The notes beneath the pieces were generated by a model. It did no database searches and had not been told where the DNA came from. It saw only the letters and a program-made list of their open reading frames with translations. A program made the position numbers and the translations under genes. Shown in pieces: positions 33,501-46,500 of a stretch of 64,000 nucleotides of DNA. Positions within the stretch are counted from its first letter, which is position 1; each line of letters starts with the position of its first letter. The DNA is taken from assembly GCF_963675165.1 (NCBI RefSeq), contig NC_087386.1, forward strand, positions 3,726,169-3,790,168, in the 5' to 3' direction. Origin of the DNA: Halichondria panicea. Lineage: Eukaryota > Porifera > Demospongiae > Suberitida > Halichondriidae.

Positions 33501-36500
33501 TACCAGGACCTTAACAAAAAAGAAAATTGATTCTGCCAGGATCTGGTGTTCAAATGGATTCTCTTACACGTGGTATTGAGCGCGCATGTGCATTACATAT
33601 CAACATAATACATGTACATGCAGAGAGTATTTATTATGGTTCGTATAATGTTTCATAAACTCGCCCTAGAATACAGTCAGTCGTGTGTGCAATCAATTAT
33701 GGCAATATACTCACTTGTAAACCAGATATCTGTCCACCGAATCGGCCCATCCATGGTTCAACAATTCCAGTCTCGCTGTGACCTATGTGGAGGCAGAGGA
33801 GAAACTATGAATGGTATTGTTTCTGTTTTATGTACACACCTGTGTGCGTACACCTGTAGTGTTGGTACTTGCATGTACATGTACATACATATAATTATAC
33901 AGACAAAGATAGATGTCAAACATGCAATGGAAATAAAGTTGCTCGTGATAGAAAAATCTTGGAGGTGCATATTGACAAAGGAATGAAAGATGGACAGAAA
34001 ATCACTTTCAGAGGCGAGAGCAATCAAGTGGGGAAATTTCTACTCGGTAGTTATTTGTGATGTATTATTTTAATATCCACAGGAGCCTGATCATGAAACA
34101 GGTGACATCATTATTGTGCTGGATGAAATGGAGCACAGGATCTTCAAAAGGAAAGGCACAGATCTCCTCATCAATATGGTTTGTTACTCTGTTGCCTAAT
34201 ATACTGGCGATTTTTTTTTGTAATTAAGTCTTCCAAAAATTTAAACGACTTGTACAAGCCCACACGCCTTATGTCACCTTTTTGTGTAGGGAAATTTATA
34301 TATGACAGTAATTGCATGTATGTACATGTACAAGTCATAGTAAATGTTTTAACAGTTGTATAAATCCGTAAATGTAATAATTATGTATTTGGTGTCTGGT
34401 TTTAGGAAATAGAGTTGTCTGAGGCTCTCTGTGGTTTCAGCAAAGTAATCACCACCCTCGATAAACGAAGTCTGGTCATTACATCACATCCGGGAGATGT
34501 AATCAAACATGGTACGTACTTATCATAATTATACTGCAGGCACATGTATATTCTTGTTTGAGTTTGCTGACTTTTCTTTAGCCACGTCACCAGGCTGAGA
34601 TTGAAAAAGTGATTTTGATAAATAGCAGACACCCACTAACACATGCACTTTAGGTGCCCACGTCGTTGGAAAGTTATGGCATTGTTGATAGCATTAAACG
34701 CTTGCTAAGATAAGTAAGAGCTCTAGACAGCATTTGCTGGTTTTGCATGCAAAGGTCTTCGGTGGGCGTGGCTCATTAATATTTCCGCCATCCGGATGAG
34801 CTGGGGACATCAGGTACTCGAATAATCGAAGCTCATTTGTACCTGAAGAAGACGGATCGATTTTAATCCATACAGCAGCAACATTTCACGTTTTTCGAGG
34901 GCAGGCAGAAGACGAAAAAATTAAAACTGGGATTAAACTCCCACGCACCACAAAGCTATTGGTAGATGTGGTTTCCTGGCATTGAACCGCGAATATTAGA
35001 ATACACAAAAATTTCTGCTGAGAGCTCTAAAGCCCAATAGCGAAAAATTTCTATACAGTATACATTAGTCTGTGTGGTCAAGTATAACTGGGTTCTTTGC
35101 GGAGTGTGCACTGCAACCATATACATGTACAGGGAAGGTATACAAAGAACTGCACAGTGTAAGACTCTCAAGAAGATCTTTTAGGGAGGTTCAGCATTGC
35201 AATGGGTCTGCTAGTTAGTGTGCAGATGCCCTTATCAAAGGTAGTTGTCATGATAACTTCTTTTCAGGCCTCTCCAGACATACATGTAGCTACCAAAAAC
35301 AGAATAATGTCCAACTCCGTAATGGTAGCAGTCCCAAGAACCACTCAAAAATGTCATGTAATTCCTTCTGTCTGGAGCATGTCAGTGATGATGATACCCA
35401 GGCCTTTTTGCTTCACACAAATCATTGCTTTCGTTAGTGCTCAATCAAACTCCAACGTTAAAGTTGCCATAATTATGACGTATGAATCTATAAATAGATC
35501 CATACGTCATAGTAACTCATAAAAAAGTTACTGTGCTGATGAGCACAGTAACTTTTTTATGCAGTAGATGTACAGGTACGTGTACCCATACGTACATGTA
35601 AATCTACACCATAAAGATTTGTTCACTCTGAAATTCTGCGATTTTTAACCTCGCCTATTGAATCGTTTTTTGGCGTGTTGATGAGGCTAACTTGTTCTTT
35701 GTACAGATGACTCTAAGGTGGTGCTAAATGAAGGCATGCCTCAACACCGAAATCCTTTTGACAAAGGCAGGCTTTTTATTCAGTTCAAAGTAAGTTGGCC
35801 ATAATCTTATCTTGCGACTTTGTATTTAGCATAACTATGTATACGTAAACGGACTCGTCCATGTGAGTAGTGGGCCCAGCCTCCACTCAAATCCATTTAG
35901 CCACCAACTTGACTGGTACGTGTACGTATACATAGCCACCACTAAGGAATTTCTTGGCAGACCTGCTAATCCATCTTCTAACTTTTCAGGTAAAGTTCCC
36001 ATCCGATAGATTCCTGTCAACTTCAAACCTGGGTAAGCTGGCAGCACTCCTTCCTGCTCCAGAGCAGGAGCCAATGGACGAAAACATCGAATATGAGGAG
36101 GTTTGCAATTCACTCTGTGTGTTAGCGTAAGCTCTAACAAAAACTGCTCTACAGGTGTAATTAGCTCAGCCTTGTAAAAGCCGTTCAACTTTACCATACC
36201 ATTAATTGCTACTAGCCATTGCACTTTACAAAAGACAGTATTGCATGCACTTACGAAACAGTTGGAAAACTTAATTCGATGCCAACTCCAGTGTTATAAC
36301 TGCATGCTTAAGATTGTACGATTGGGGCGAGCCCTGAGGCTCGTCCCTAGTAGCGAGTACTGCAGAGAGAACTCAGCGACCGGATATCTGTCTGTCTGTC
36401 TGTCTGTCTTTTTACATCCGTGTGTTTGTGTGTGTGTGTGTGTCTGTCTCACGGTCAGTTCAAGCTTTTTAGCATGACAATCACTGCATTTTCTAACAAT

Positions 36501-38726
36501 CATTTGTACTATTACATGTATGAGCAAGGAAATGAGGCAATGGCGTTTCCTACGCCATATCAAAGACAATATCTGCTGGTAAGGCTAAGCCTAAGGGAAG
36601 TTTGACAACAAGTAGAAGCTAATGACAGATTGAAGCTCGTCTGTCAGTTCGAATTGAAGAAAGAGAGAATTAGACCTTTAGGAAACAGCATGTCGAAAGT
36701 GATTACTGCTCACTACAACTTCTCTTCGCTATGGCTAGACTCGCCCCACACAATGCTTCCAGTATTCTCCTAGTATTACCTTGGGTGCGCATGCGCAGCG
36801 AGGTATACGGTAGTGAGTGTAGAAATTAAGTGCAAATAAGAGTTTGTATAGGATTCGATCTAGTCACGTTTTCTCGGATTGCAATTTGTGGATTTACAAA
36901 ATAATCTTCGTTCTCTCTAGTTTTACTTACTTTGAGGGCTGTTGCCTCTCTCTTGTGTAGCAAAATCAGTTAGCTATTACACTTGGTACATGTAGTTAGC
37001 TCTGCACGCTAGCTATTGGAGCTGTGAGAGTGAGAAAAGAGCTGCAAAGCCCCACTGTTTATTCGTCGCTTGCTCTCTCCATTATACACTCTTGATTATA
37101 CTGTTATGAACAATGTAGCCATTAATAATTATGGACTTTCAACTTTCGACATTCTTTTTAGCAACAATCATAGTCGATCAAATCTCAATCTTTTTCACCA
37201 TATTCTCTTGCATGCATGTATAATTATGGTGTTGTAATATAAATTGTAACTAACAGTGTGTATTTAGTAGTAGTCTGCTGGTACTGCACCTTCATTGCCT
37301 TTGGCACCTCTATCGAGGTATCAACCAGGATTAAACAGGTGTAGCCTTTTAGCAATGTTTACGTATTTACTGTATTCTTCCGATATTACGCCCACCTTAC
37401 ATGCTACACAGCAGCTATCAGTGTGGGATGGGCTTATTTTCGAAAAACGGTTGTATAACTATTGTCTCAAATTTACGCCCACCAGGTGTTTGATTTGAAA
37501 TTACATCAACTAAATTGTTCTGAGGCATGGCAGCACTAGAACAATGATATAAAAATGCATGTTAAAAAAGTTGATCCTGCATGGCTAATTTGCCTCGAGA
37601 ATACGCCCACAGGGAAGTGATGCATTTGTCAGTGAGCAGTTGTGAAAACAAGTTTAGCAGTTTATTGTTTAAGCTGGTTAGCTCTGAATATAGCTAAATA
37701 TATACCAATACTTACTCCTATTTGTATAGGATATAAAATTATATACTATACCTACTCAGAGGATATGCACCCATATATCCTCCGCTACCATGGTTACTCC
37801 GAGGGGTATGTAACCATGGTAGCGGAGGATAGATATATGGGTGCATATCCTCCGAGTAGGTGTGGTATATCTGACCTGATCACAGCACTATAAAAAAGGA
37901 CCTCTACCTAGCAACAATTCAATCCACGATGCAGGCTGCAAAAAAACCAAGACTGCTCTATGCCGGATTTTGCAGCTGTCAAAGAACTAGTTGAGCAACA
38001 CGTCGACTTCTACAGATGCTCAAGACCTCCTTGATCCAAGCGTTGGCCATTCGACATCCCTTATTGGAGTTGCAACACCAATGCAGGCTCTTCTTGACTA
38101 AAATGTATCTAAACCACGCCCCTGGAGGCTTAGCCATCTTGTTGGAGAGCAGGTTTCGTGTTTCTGCCGTCACCCTTTAGTTTTAGTGCCGTCAAGCAAG
38201 AGCTGGCAGGCCTCAGATGCAGACAGAAAAGACTAGTTAATGAGTGGGCTAATTTAGAAGCAAACTTACTGTTTCGAAATTAAGCCATCCCACCTGTAGC
38301 TGCATTGTAGCATGCAATTATGGTGGGCGTAATCTCGGTAGAGTACAGTAACAGTATAACTATATATACATATAATGTACACAAAACCAAAATTAATAAT
38401 CAAATCATTAATATTGGCAATACATAGTATTATAGTCTCGTGTATAATTACATGTATATTGGTTGTACAATACATGTGCACTGTGGTAATTCGCAGGACG
38501 TTTGTGAATACAGGTTGAGCTAGTACAAATGGACCCTGACCATGAAAGAAGGAAAAGGCATGCAGTAAGTTTTTGTGTTGCTATATAAACATTCAATGAA
38601 AACAGTCGTATTAAAAAAAAATGTGTTTGTAGAAGTATTGTATCTTACACTTGTTTGATATAGGCATTTGACTCTCCTGATGGAGGACCCAGAGGTGGGC
38701 GAGGTGTGCAGTGTCAAACTCAGTAA
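30537..38726 (+). CDS. DNAJA: Type A Hsp40 co-chaperone (DNAJA1/DNAJA2 homologue)
   Basis: A J-domain protein that stimulates Hsp70 ATPase and hands over unfolded clients, mainly cytosolic. Thirteen in-phase exons: 30537-30561, 31610-31722, 31909-32109, 32386-32481, 32553-32597, 33726-33813, 33903-34027, 34083-34178, 34406-34511, 35707-35789, 35990-36100, 38514-38564, 38664-38726; 400 residues (human DNAJA1 397). J domain at 1-65 with the HPD motif in YHPDKN; a short Gly/Phe segment with [12 protein letters not shown]; four zinc-binding repeats ([32 protein letters not shown]); a C-terminal substrate domain ([34 protein letters not shown]). It ends GVQCQTQ, a CaaX box matching the farnesylated end of DNAJA1. 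Introns hold several repeats and hairpins. Confidence 0.97.
31182..31408. mobile_element. MITE with TACCGTATAGCGCGAAATTT ends, DNAJA intron 1
   Basis: Perfect or near-perfect ends TACCGTATAGCGCGAAATTT and its complement at 31389-31408, with a second internal foldback (ACGAAAATTAAGTCCACGAA facing CTTAATTTTCGTGGATTTCG). The truncated relative is at 8005-8195. Confidence 0.85.
32758..33126. mobile_element. Pogo/Tigger-like MITE, 369 bp, TA flanks, DNAJA intron 5
   Basis: Ends CAGTAGAACCTCGCTAATTC and its inverse, extending inwards to CTAATTCGAA. Flanked by TA on both sides (32756-32757, 33127-33128). The interior has no transposase. Relatives: 25137-26321 and 57779-57975. Confidence 0.8.
33205..33600 (+). 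repeat. Third copy of the TGTGGCTTACCAGG repeat
   Basis: Order of blocks CGAGTGTTGCAAGCGTGC, CTCGCCATGTTTTTGCTTTC, then GTGGCTTACCAGGACC and GGATCTGGTGTTCAAATGGA, as in 3775-4200. Lies in DNAJA intron 5. Confidence 0.6.
35475..35561. repeat. Two adjacent strong hairpins in a DNAJA intron
   Basis: 35475-35510: arms ATGACGTATGAATCTAT and ATAGATCCATACGTCAT around two to four bases, one mismatch. 35518-35561: perfect 20-bp arms (ATAAAAAAGTTACTGTGCT and complement) around GATG. In RNA both would fold stably; function unknown. Confidence 0.85.
36770..37320 (+). repeat. Dispersed hairpin-head repeat copy (TGCGCATGCGCA loop)
   Basis: Begins TTGGGTGCGCATGCGCAGCG, AGGTATACGGTAGTGAGTG, then the TTCTCGGATTGCAATTTGTG core, TTAGCTCTGCACGCTAGCTA and ends near GGCACCTCTATCGAGGTATC. 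Close in structure to 11866-12430. Confidence 0.65.
37750..37861. repeat. 112-bp foldback with about 45-bp arms
   Basis: ACCTACTC, GGATATGCACCCATATAT and CCTCCGCTACCATGGTTAC on the left arm face GTAACCATGGTAGCGGAGG, ATATATGGGTGCATATCC and GAGTAGGT on the right arm, with a few small bulges and a short centre around CTCCGAGGGGTAT. It lies in the last DNAJA intron. Confidence 0.85.
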
Positions 38727-38874
38727 ATCTGTAGGCTTATAACAGTAGTGATTGGTTGTACTGTTAATTATGACTATAATATACACCTGACAATGTAGAT
38801 GTACATCTTCATCTACTAAGATTTTGGGTGTGATTTGTAACTAAAAATTCTGAATTGTTTTCTCGGGTTCACTT

Positions 38875-39065
38875 ATTATGCCTCAGTGTGCGCATGCGCA
38901 AGCAAGGTATACAGTAGTGTGCGTGTCTGTGTCTGGACTGATACAGTTGCTTAAAGATAAATGAAGTGCAAGTAAGAGTGTCTAGTAATAAAGGCTTCTA
39001 CATGTAGATCAGTAGATCGAGAGTGAACAAAGGACTGCGAAGCTGCATTGTTCAGCCACAGCAGG
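38875..39065 (+). repeat. Partial hairpin-head repeat copy
   Basis: TTATGCCTCAGTGTGCGCAT, GCGCAAGCAAGGTATACAGT, GTGTGTCTG and AAGTGCAAGTAAGAGTGTCT. Truncated before the core. Confidence 0.6.
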
Positions 39066-39265
39066 GGTAGAGTAATTTTTGTGTGTGTGTGGACACAAAA
39101 TGAGCTGTTTGAGCAAACTAGATCTTTCATCGACTGTTTTAACTGCTAATGAGACAGTGGTTGAAAAATAATAGGCTAGGCGATCTTCGAAGGCGACAAA
39201 TACCAGTGTTTTCTAATCGATCTAATTGTTGCTTTGTAGATTCACGATCATTCCCCGTAGTATTA

Positions 39266-39456
39266 TGTTACCGTATTACTAGAATATTTTGCTGGTGAAA
39301 AACCTTTGCAAATCAGCAGAAACTTTGCGATTTAACAGTTGCGTTTTGGCAAGGATCGTGTGTATTTACAAGTAATATTTAGTTTTGCGAATTGATCAAC
39401 CCTCGCAAAGTTCACATAATTATGTTTGATGCTCGCAAAACATTCTAGTAATACGT
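39266..39456. mobile_element. MITE with TTACCGTATTACTAGAAT ends
   Basis: TTACCGTATTACTAGAATAT faces ATTCTAGTAATACGTAAT at the other end; inside, facing GCGA and TCGC words. Lies between the convergent DNAJA and laminin genes. Confidence 0.7.
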
Positions 39457-39679
39457 AATATAAGGTCGTTACAATTATTGTATCCATTTTGCCGCTGTGT
39501 GCGTGCAATGAAGCTCAATGCACAGGGTGAATGCTCTATGAGTATCTTGTCATAGCTATGTTAGTTCCCACTTTTGTCTCAATTATAGAATTAAAAGTAC
39601 TTTTTATTCTGCAACCTTTTTATGTTTGCTGTTTTCTGGTTGAGAAGTAAGAACACTATACTTATTAAAACGTTTGTAC

Positions 39680-39870
39680 AGTAAACTCTCGCTATTCCGG
39701 CTCTCTGAAGTACCAGCCACCTCGATATACCGCCATTTGGTTTGGCACTGATTGCTACATGTATATACAGGAGTGCATGAATATTCATGCACTCCTGATA
39801 TATAGATCGACATTTGCTGCACAACTTGCCCTGGGATGCTGCCACTCACTATTCTGTATACTGGCCGGTA
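39680..39870 (+). repeat. CTCGCTATTC repeat containing a perfect 30-bp palindrome
   Basis: Related to the copies at 12671-13195 (CTCGCTATTCCGGCTCTCTG, CCACCTCGATATACC). At 39768-39797 lies a perfect 30-bp palindrome whose half is CAGGAGTGCATGAAT. Confidence 0.7.
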
Positions 39871-40511
39871 CTGGCTGCCCCAAACTATGTTTGTATTGTA
39901 ATAATTATGCGATGTTTTCAATGTAATTATATACGGCCGGATATGATGTTTTGGGTGTGATTTGGCAGATAAAATTAGTATACTTAAATTTACTTAGTAT
40001 ACCTAGTATCTCGTTGTCAAGTAATTGTATTGTTATCAAGGTTTGCACACTAGCACTAGTATCTAGACACTGTTTTGGAGGTGTCTATGGGATTTAGAAG
40101 CCCAAAGGCACTGATTTAGTATCCCGAGCGTAACTAATATTTAATTTCGAGGTAAGGTCGTTTTTGGCTGCGGCTATTTTCTGAAATGTGGCCACCTCGC
40201 TATTCCGGCCAAGCTGCACTGTCCCAAGGGTAGCCGGATTAATTATGTAGATGGCGAATGGACATTTAGAAGTATAGTTATTATCCCCCATGCGCATTTT
40301 AGCGACCGGGCGCGAACAAACGTTAATATTCACTTCAATTCCAACCAGCATATTATACTGTACATGTAATGCCATAATAACACAAAAAGCTATAGTTGTA
40401 TAGTTATGTGAAGTAGAGATCTATAACATGTCACGCTGTTGAACATGCATGAAGTGATACAAATGATGCTTACAATAATAATAATGGAATGTAAATATAA
40501 ATGTACATCTA

Positions 40512-43500
40512 TCACGGGGTCTTGTAACAGTTGTTCAGCCTATTAGCTCCACTTGTAATGGATGAGGTCAGGGTAGCTAGTCGTAATTGAAGTGCATTAA
40601 CCCTGTCACTAAGGCTACTCAGTTCGATTGATTCACTCACATACATTTGGAGCAGATCTGTTATGGAGGAAACGAATATACAGCATAGTTATAATTATTG
40701 CAATATAGATATATATAGCGTAAGTTTTTCTGTATGGAGCTTGTACCTTGTATCTGTTGCAGTGGAACATTCATGGCAGCTGTGCTGCTGTTCTGTGCTT
40801 GCTTGTAGAGAGATTGTACTGTAGTTAGGGAATTAGACGCACTGTTGTGAGCAGTTGCGATTTCGCTAAGTAAATCTTGGGTGTAAGTTTCCGCGGCATC
40901 ATCCACTCCCTATATAGATGTAGTAATTAGTTGCATGATAAACGAATAACACTACCCTATCTAACCTGGATGTGTATTGCTGTATCGTCAGCAATTAACT
41001 GAACTTGTTCAGATAAGTCACTTAGCTCTATATGGCCGTCAGATATCAATTGTTCAGCACTTTCAATGGATAATGCAGTGGTAATACGTGTTTGGTCAAT
41101 TTCTTCAATGATTGTTGACAAGCTATCCGACTGTTCATTCACCTGTTGTAAATCGTGGCAAATTTATAATACAGTCGGTATAGCACAGTTATGAAATTGT
41201 GTTCACATGCTATAAGGCCTAGCTGTGATATGCAACTCAGATCAACAAACCTGTTGTAGGTCACTTCCTTTCACATTTATATTTTCCCAAAGTTGAGTCA
41301 GATTGCGTGCAACTTGCAGTTGTTGCTCTCGTGAACAGTAAAGATCAGTCCTCAAGTTGCTCACAATAGTTAAGGTGTCCGAAATTGCAGATCTGAAAAT
41401 ACACGATTGCCAGATACATGCATGGGGAATCTTGAATATATTAATCGTGTGACTGTATAATCATACGACTAAGTGGGAATTTTTATTACGTTATTATTCC
41501 GAGCGAAGCGAGGCTATAATCGTGCTAGGTCAAATCGAGATCAACGGTGGTAGTGGTAGTGGTGGTGATGGTTGGTCGATTTAAACTAGATCTAGCTCCA
41601 GTTGGTCTCCAGTCAAGCGGTTTCGTTCTAAACTCAGTAGCTAGCTAGATCTAGCTACTTCTCTACCCTACTCTTCTCACAATATGTGGTGTACATCAAC
41701 ACAAGACTCTCTGGCCCACTCGGATCTCACAAAAAGGTTCTACACTGTCTTTATTGAATACACAAACCTAGCTTTCTTACGTGCCGATCATTACGCAACA
41801 AAAGAAAATTACGTCATAAGCCAAGCACGACTAAATTACGTCATAAGCCAAGCAACATTTTATGCTGAGCGAGGATTGCACCATGTGTACCCCTAGTTAT
41901 TATAGTACGAAGTACCTGCTAGAGAATGATACATACACACTGTAAATATGAAAAATAATTATTTATATGAACAATAAAATAGTATATATAGGTGGGGGAA
42001 ACTATTTTTATATACACTACAGATAATTATAGTTTACAACTTTCCGGCATAACTTACAGTGCATTCTCAGCGATGGTCAGAGCCTCGACAGCAGTTTTGT
42101 GGCTGTTTGATGCATTTTTTATTATTTCTTGAACAAATTCATCAGGAAGGATGGTTCCATCGATCAACTCAGCCAACTGTTGAGCCTGCTCCAATGGGAA
42201 GCCACGTACAGACAGAACACCTCTGCTTGTGTTTTTGGACATTGCTAGCGTGGCAAAGATATCACTAACAGTCTGAATGGAGCTGAGAATACTGCTGAGC
42301 GTGGAATTTGCTTGGTCTATGCCACTCTCAGTTTGTACCTGTACGTATTATGTGTACAAAGAATTGTTTATGCTCACACATACACAGTCACGACATTATA
42401 TAATTATGTGCAAGTATGAGACTTAGTGTACAGTAGTTGCTGACAAACAAGTATACGTACCAATAGCTCCCGGGCTTTCTCGTTAGCATCCATCACTGCA
42501 CTGAATGCACTTCTCACAGTCCGATTGAGCTGGCTACTGAGGACTAGGCTAAGGTTTATCTGATCCAATTTCATCTCAACGTGAGTAGCTAAAGATGAAA
42601 CCCTATCATTCTTAGACCGAAGGTCAAATGTTACAGCATTTACTGTTATGGATAAACTAGTTAGCTTGTTAATAAGTTGATTTGCTCGAGTGTCTAGGTG
42701 CGTCAAGTTCATTCGTAAAAGATTGTACGTTGTTTGTACCTCCATCAAGTCTGCTTCAATATTTTCTGCTTCTAGCTCCAACACATTCACATTAAGCACA
42801 AGTTGTTGAACTATAATCTCAAAGTTCTTCAGATCCTCCCATGTGATGACAATTTCCCCTCGAACGGTGACAAGCATATCAAACGAATCATTGGCCGTAG
42901 CAATGATTAAATGTATTGAAGCGTTATAGTCATGAATGAGCTCTTGTAGCTCAGTAACATCAGACATGTTGACAGTACCATCAAATTCATTTGCTCTATC
43001 TAGATTAATCTCGCTCATATTGAGGGCTGTCTGGATGTCGATGATATCCATCGTATACCTATTTAGAGTCTCATTGACCTGAGTAATTGAATATAGCTGA
43101 AGTTATATGCTACATGTTTTTTTTAGAAGTGTTTACACATTGTAAGTATAATTGTACCTGTGCAAGGGATGCCTCCAGTCTTGCAACATCACTTTCTTCC
43201 AGTGTCATAGAGTTGATGGTGGTATTCGCATTCTCCAGGACACTTGTGAGTGTGCCAAGTTCTGTTTGAATAGTACTCAGAGTATGACCATTGTAGTAGA
43301 TTGTTACGAATGAGTCTACTCGAACACGAAGGTCCAATATTCTGTTGGCCATATCAGTTATGTTGTCGTACCACTGAAAGTAGCACTCGTGACAACGTAT
43401 ACAGTCAGGAACTTGACCTGTGCATGTAAAAAAAGTTATATCACGCAGTGTAGAGATGTCACCATAATTGGTTAGAGCATCGATGTAGTGCACCATCTAA

Positions 43501-46500
43501 ATTTAAATGATCGTTTTGGGGCTTATTTTGTCATTTGTGAGAAGTCATCCTTTATTTGCATTGAGGCTTTTATAAAAATGCTGTGTGACTGCATGGTAGC
43601 ACTGTTAGTGTCCCTTATTCGTAGTCGGAGGTTCCACTATATTACTTCCATAATCTATACCACTACTTGCTATATCCACTTTGCACACAGTATAGTGAGA
43701 ATTTAGAATGGGTTCAGGATTTCTAGTAAATGATCAATTTACTGGTGCATGCGGTGTATACGTATGTCACATAATAATATTTATTATATTGATTGCCACA
43801 CTCACCAGTAAAGCCAAAAGCACAATCATTGCACTTTAATCCAATAGCTCCATCTACACACTGACAGCGACCGGTAACCAAGTCACACTCATTGGACGTG
43901 GCTAGTGTACTGCAGTTGCATTCTGCATTAGGGCATACATAAGTATGTGTACAGCATTCTGTAATAAGAAACGTACCCTCACAACCAGCTGAGGAAGTGA
44001 AATTATAATAGCCAGGTGAGCAGGTGCAGCATTTTTCATCATCATCAAAACTTCCAACATTGGGCAGGCAATCACAGGCCCCAGAGTCCTAACATTTTAA
44101 AAGACATTACGACATAATAATTGTACACAGCTTTCCAAAAAAACCGAACCTTGTTGCATGTAGCATTGACAGAGCCGTTGTTGCAGCAGTTACAGGGTAT
44201 ACAGCCCAGCCCTTGTGAGAGACCCCAATAGCCATCGGCACACTGATCACACAGCTGACCGATCACATTAGGTTCACAGAAACATTTTCCAAACAACGAA
44301 TCACAGTCACCCGTTGTTCCTCGTGGATCACATGGGCAAACTGAAAAAAATCATTTTAATTAAGTACAAGCAGTACTTTAGGCTATAGTCTATATACATG
44401 TACAATCGACCAATTCTCACTAGGAGTTATGAAATTGTCACAAATTGTCACACTCCACCTTGGCATGATTGTCCTTGTAGTGTGGGATCACCAAAGTATC
44501 CAGATCTACAAATTCCGCAGTTGAAGCCCGTAGTGTTGTTTTGACAATTCATACAGCGACCAGTGGTGGTATCGCAAACAGGCCCAAGGGCTAGATCCAC
44601 ATTACCATTGCACTGGCAATCATTACAGAATCCAACCTAGATAAACAGTATCGTTATGAAATGACTATGCAATGTATGTCAATTCTTACCAGCGGATTTC
44701 CAAAGTAGCCGTCCCCACACATCTCACATGTTCTCCCTATGTACCCCAGCTGGCAGGCGTCACAAGTCTGTTGATTATCAATGTCCAAGAAACAAGTTAC
44801 GCTAAAGCTATTATCCACCAGGGGACAGGAGCATCTGCTGCAGGGGATTCCCTTCGTCGGATCTCCGTAGTAACCACTGACACATTGTTCACAATTACTC
44901 CCTTCAGAATTTCCGGTACAGTTGAGACACACACCGAACATGTCACAATTCAGGGATTGATTATTGCATTCACACCTCACACATGTATCCCTTATATCCC
45001 CTGAGGGCCTAAAATATCCATTATCACAATTTTGGCAAGATGAACCAGAGAATCCATCAGGGCAGAGGCATTCTTCCACTGGGTAAGATCGAGTGTTTAC
45101 CACAACATCAGCTACTGCCAGCTCAGTAGTTGAGAATGTGGAGATCAGCGATACATTGACAACGTGGACAAACTCAATAAGATCCTACAAAGAAATAGGA
45201 CTCATGACCACACTATAGTATAATTATGTACAATTATAGTGTTTACCTCTGTAAAGCCTGCACTGGTACTAAGTTGTCCAACATCAGCCAAAATAGCTAA
45301 GAACTGCAATTGATTTGGGTTAGGTCCATCTCTACTTCCTACATGCCAATATTCTTCCATGATTGGAATCTGTAGAATAATTATTTTGTTACAGTGAAAA
45401 CGTAATAATAAGCCGCACGTACTGCACTATTCAGATAAAAATTAATTAAATTAATTATACTAAGACACTTACCGAATAATAGAGTAGTCGACTAAAAGTA
45501 TCATCTTGTATGGTAGGTGGTGGAAACACGCCCACAACAACCTCTCCAGTGACACCACCAACCATCCTGAACACATACATGTACTACGTATTAATACTAT
45601 CATACTATTAATTTTATGTAATTATGATAAGTAAGACAAGACAAAATGCTCAATAGATTTTCAGTTAACAATTAAAACGTTGCGGCAGCAATTGTGCCTT
45701 GCGTATACGCGTATGGTTCATACCTGATAATAGTAGAATTGATAAGCAATGTTCCAGGTCCGAGTAGTCCATCTTCTACTCTAACCACCATGTTAAACAT
45801 TTGGCCATAAGATCCCAGTCTATTCACAAGGAAGCTGTCAGGAGCAAATATCATAGGCTGGTCATTCAACAGCAGAATGTATCCTAGTCCAGATGCATCA
45901 CTGCAGATTGATAATACAGGGTTTGAATCATGAACCACAAAATAATTATTGTTTTTTACTAACCTTGGTCCAAATGGAGCTGCTGGTTGCCCATTTTCAG
46001 TCAGGAGTCTCCAACCACTTGCACACTCAGTTGGTGCAGTCGCACAAAGAGTAGTGAAATCAGTTTGAATCGAGCCAAGTATAAAGTTTATCTCATTCAC
46101 CACACACTCATCGGTTTTGCCGGTACATACACACTGAACACATCTATCTAGAATCACCCCTTTCGTCAAAAAAGAACCATCTGTGCATTCATTACAGTTC
46201 AAGCCCACAGAATTTCCAGTACACACACACTGGCCAGTCGCTACATCACATTGTGTCGACTCACTACCAAGTGGATCACACTGACACTGTAGGCATCCTT
46301 CGGTTGAAATGTTATAAAATTCAGAAAGGCAAACATTGCATTTGAGACCTTCTACCCCATCAGGGCATAAGCACTGCCCAGTGCTATCACACTGCTGAGA
46401 GAGAGCAAAATCAGAACATTGGCATGGGCTACATCCACTGGAAGTGAGGTTAAAAAATCCAGGAAGGCATTCACCACATGTTCTGGTGGTGGCACCAGGG

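Larger units (their letters stand above)
36101..38513. other. Last long DNAJA intron, repeat-filled
   Basis: Contains (CTGT)n and (TG)n runs at about 36388-36442, a hairpin-head repeat copy at 36770-37320, and the foldback at 37750-37861. No exon recognised besides the flanking DNAJA exons. Confidence 0.5.

Noticed and set aside
36388-36442. Searched as a CRISPR-like or tandem coding repeat
   Set aside because: It is a plain CTGT and TG microsatellite inside a dispersed repeat region; no spacer-repeat pattern exists anywhere in the window.
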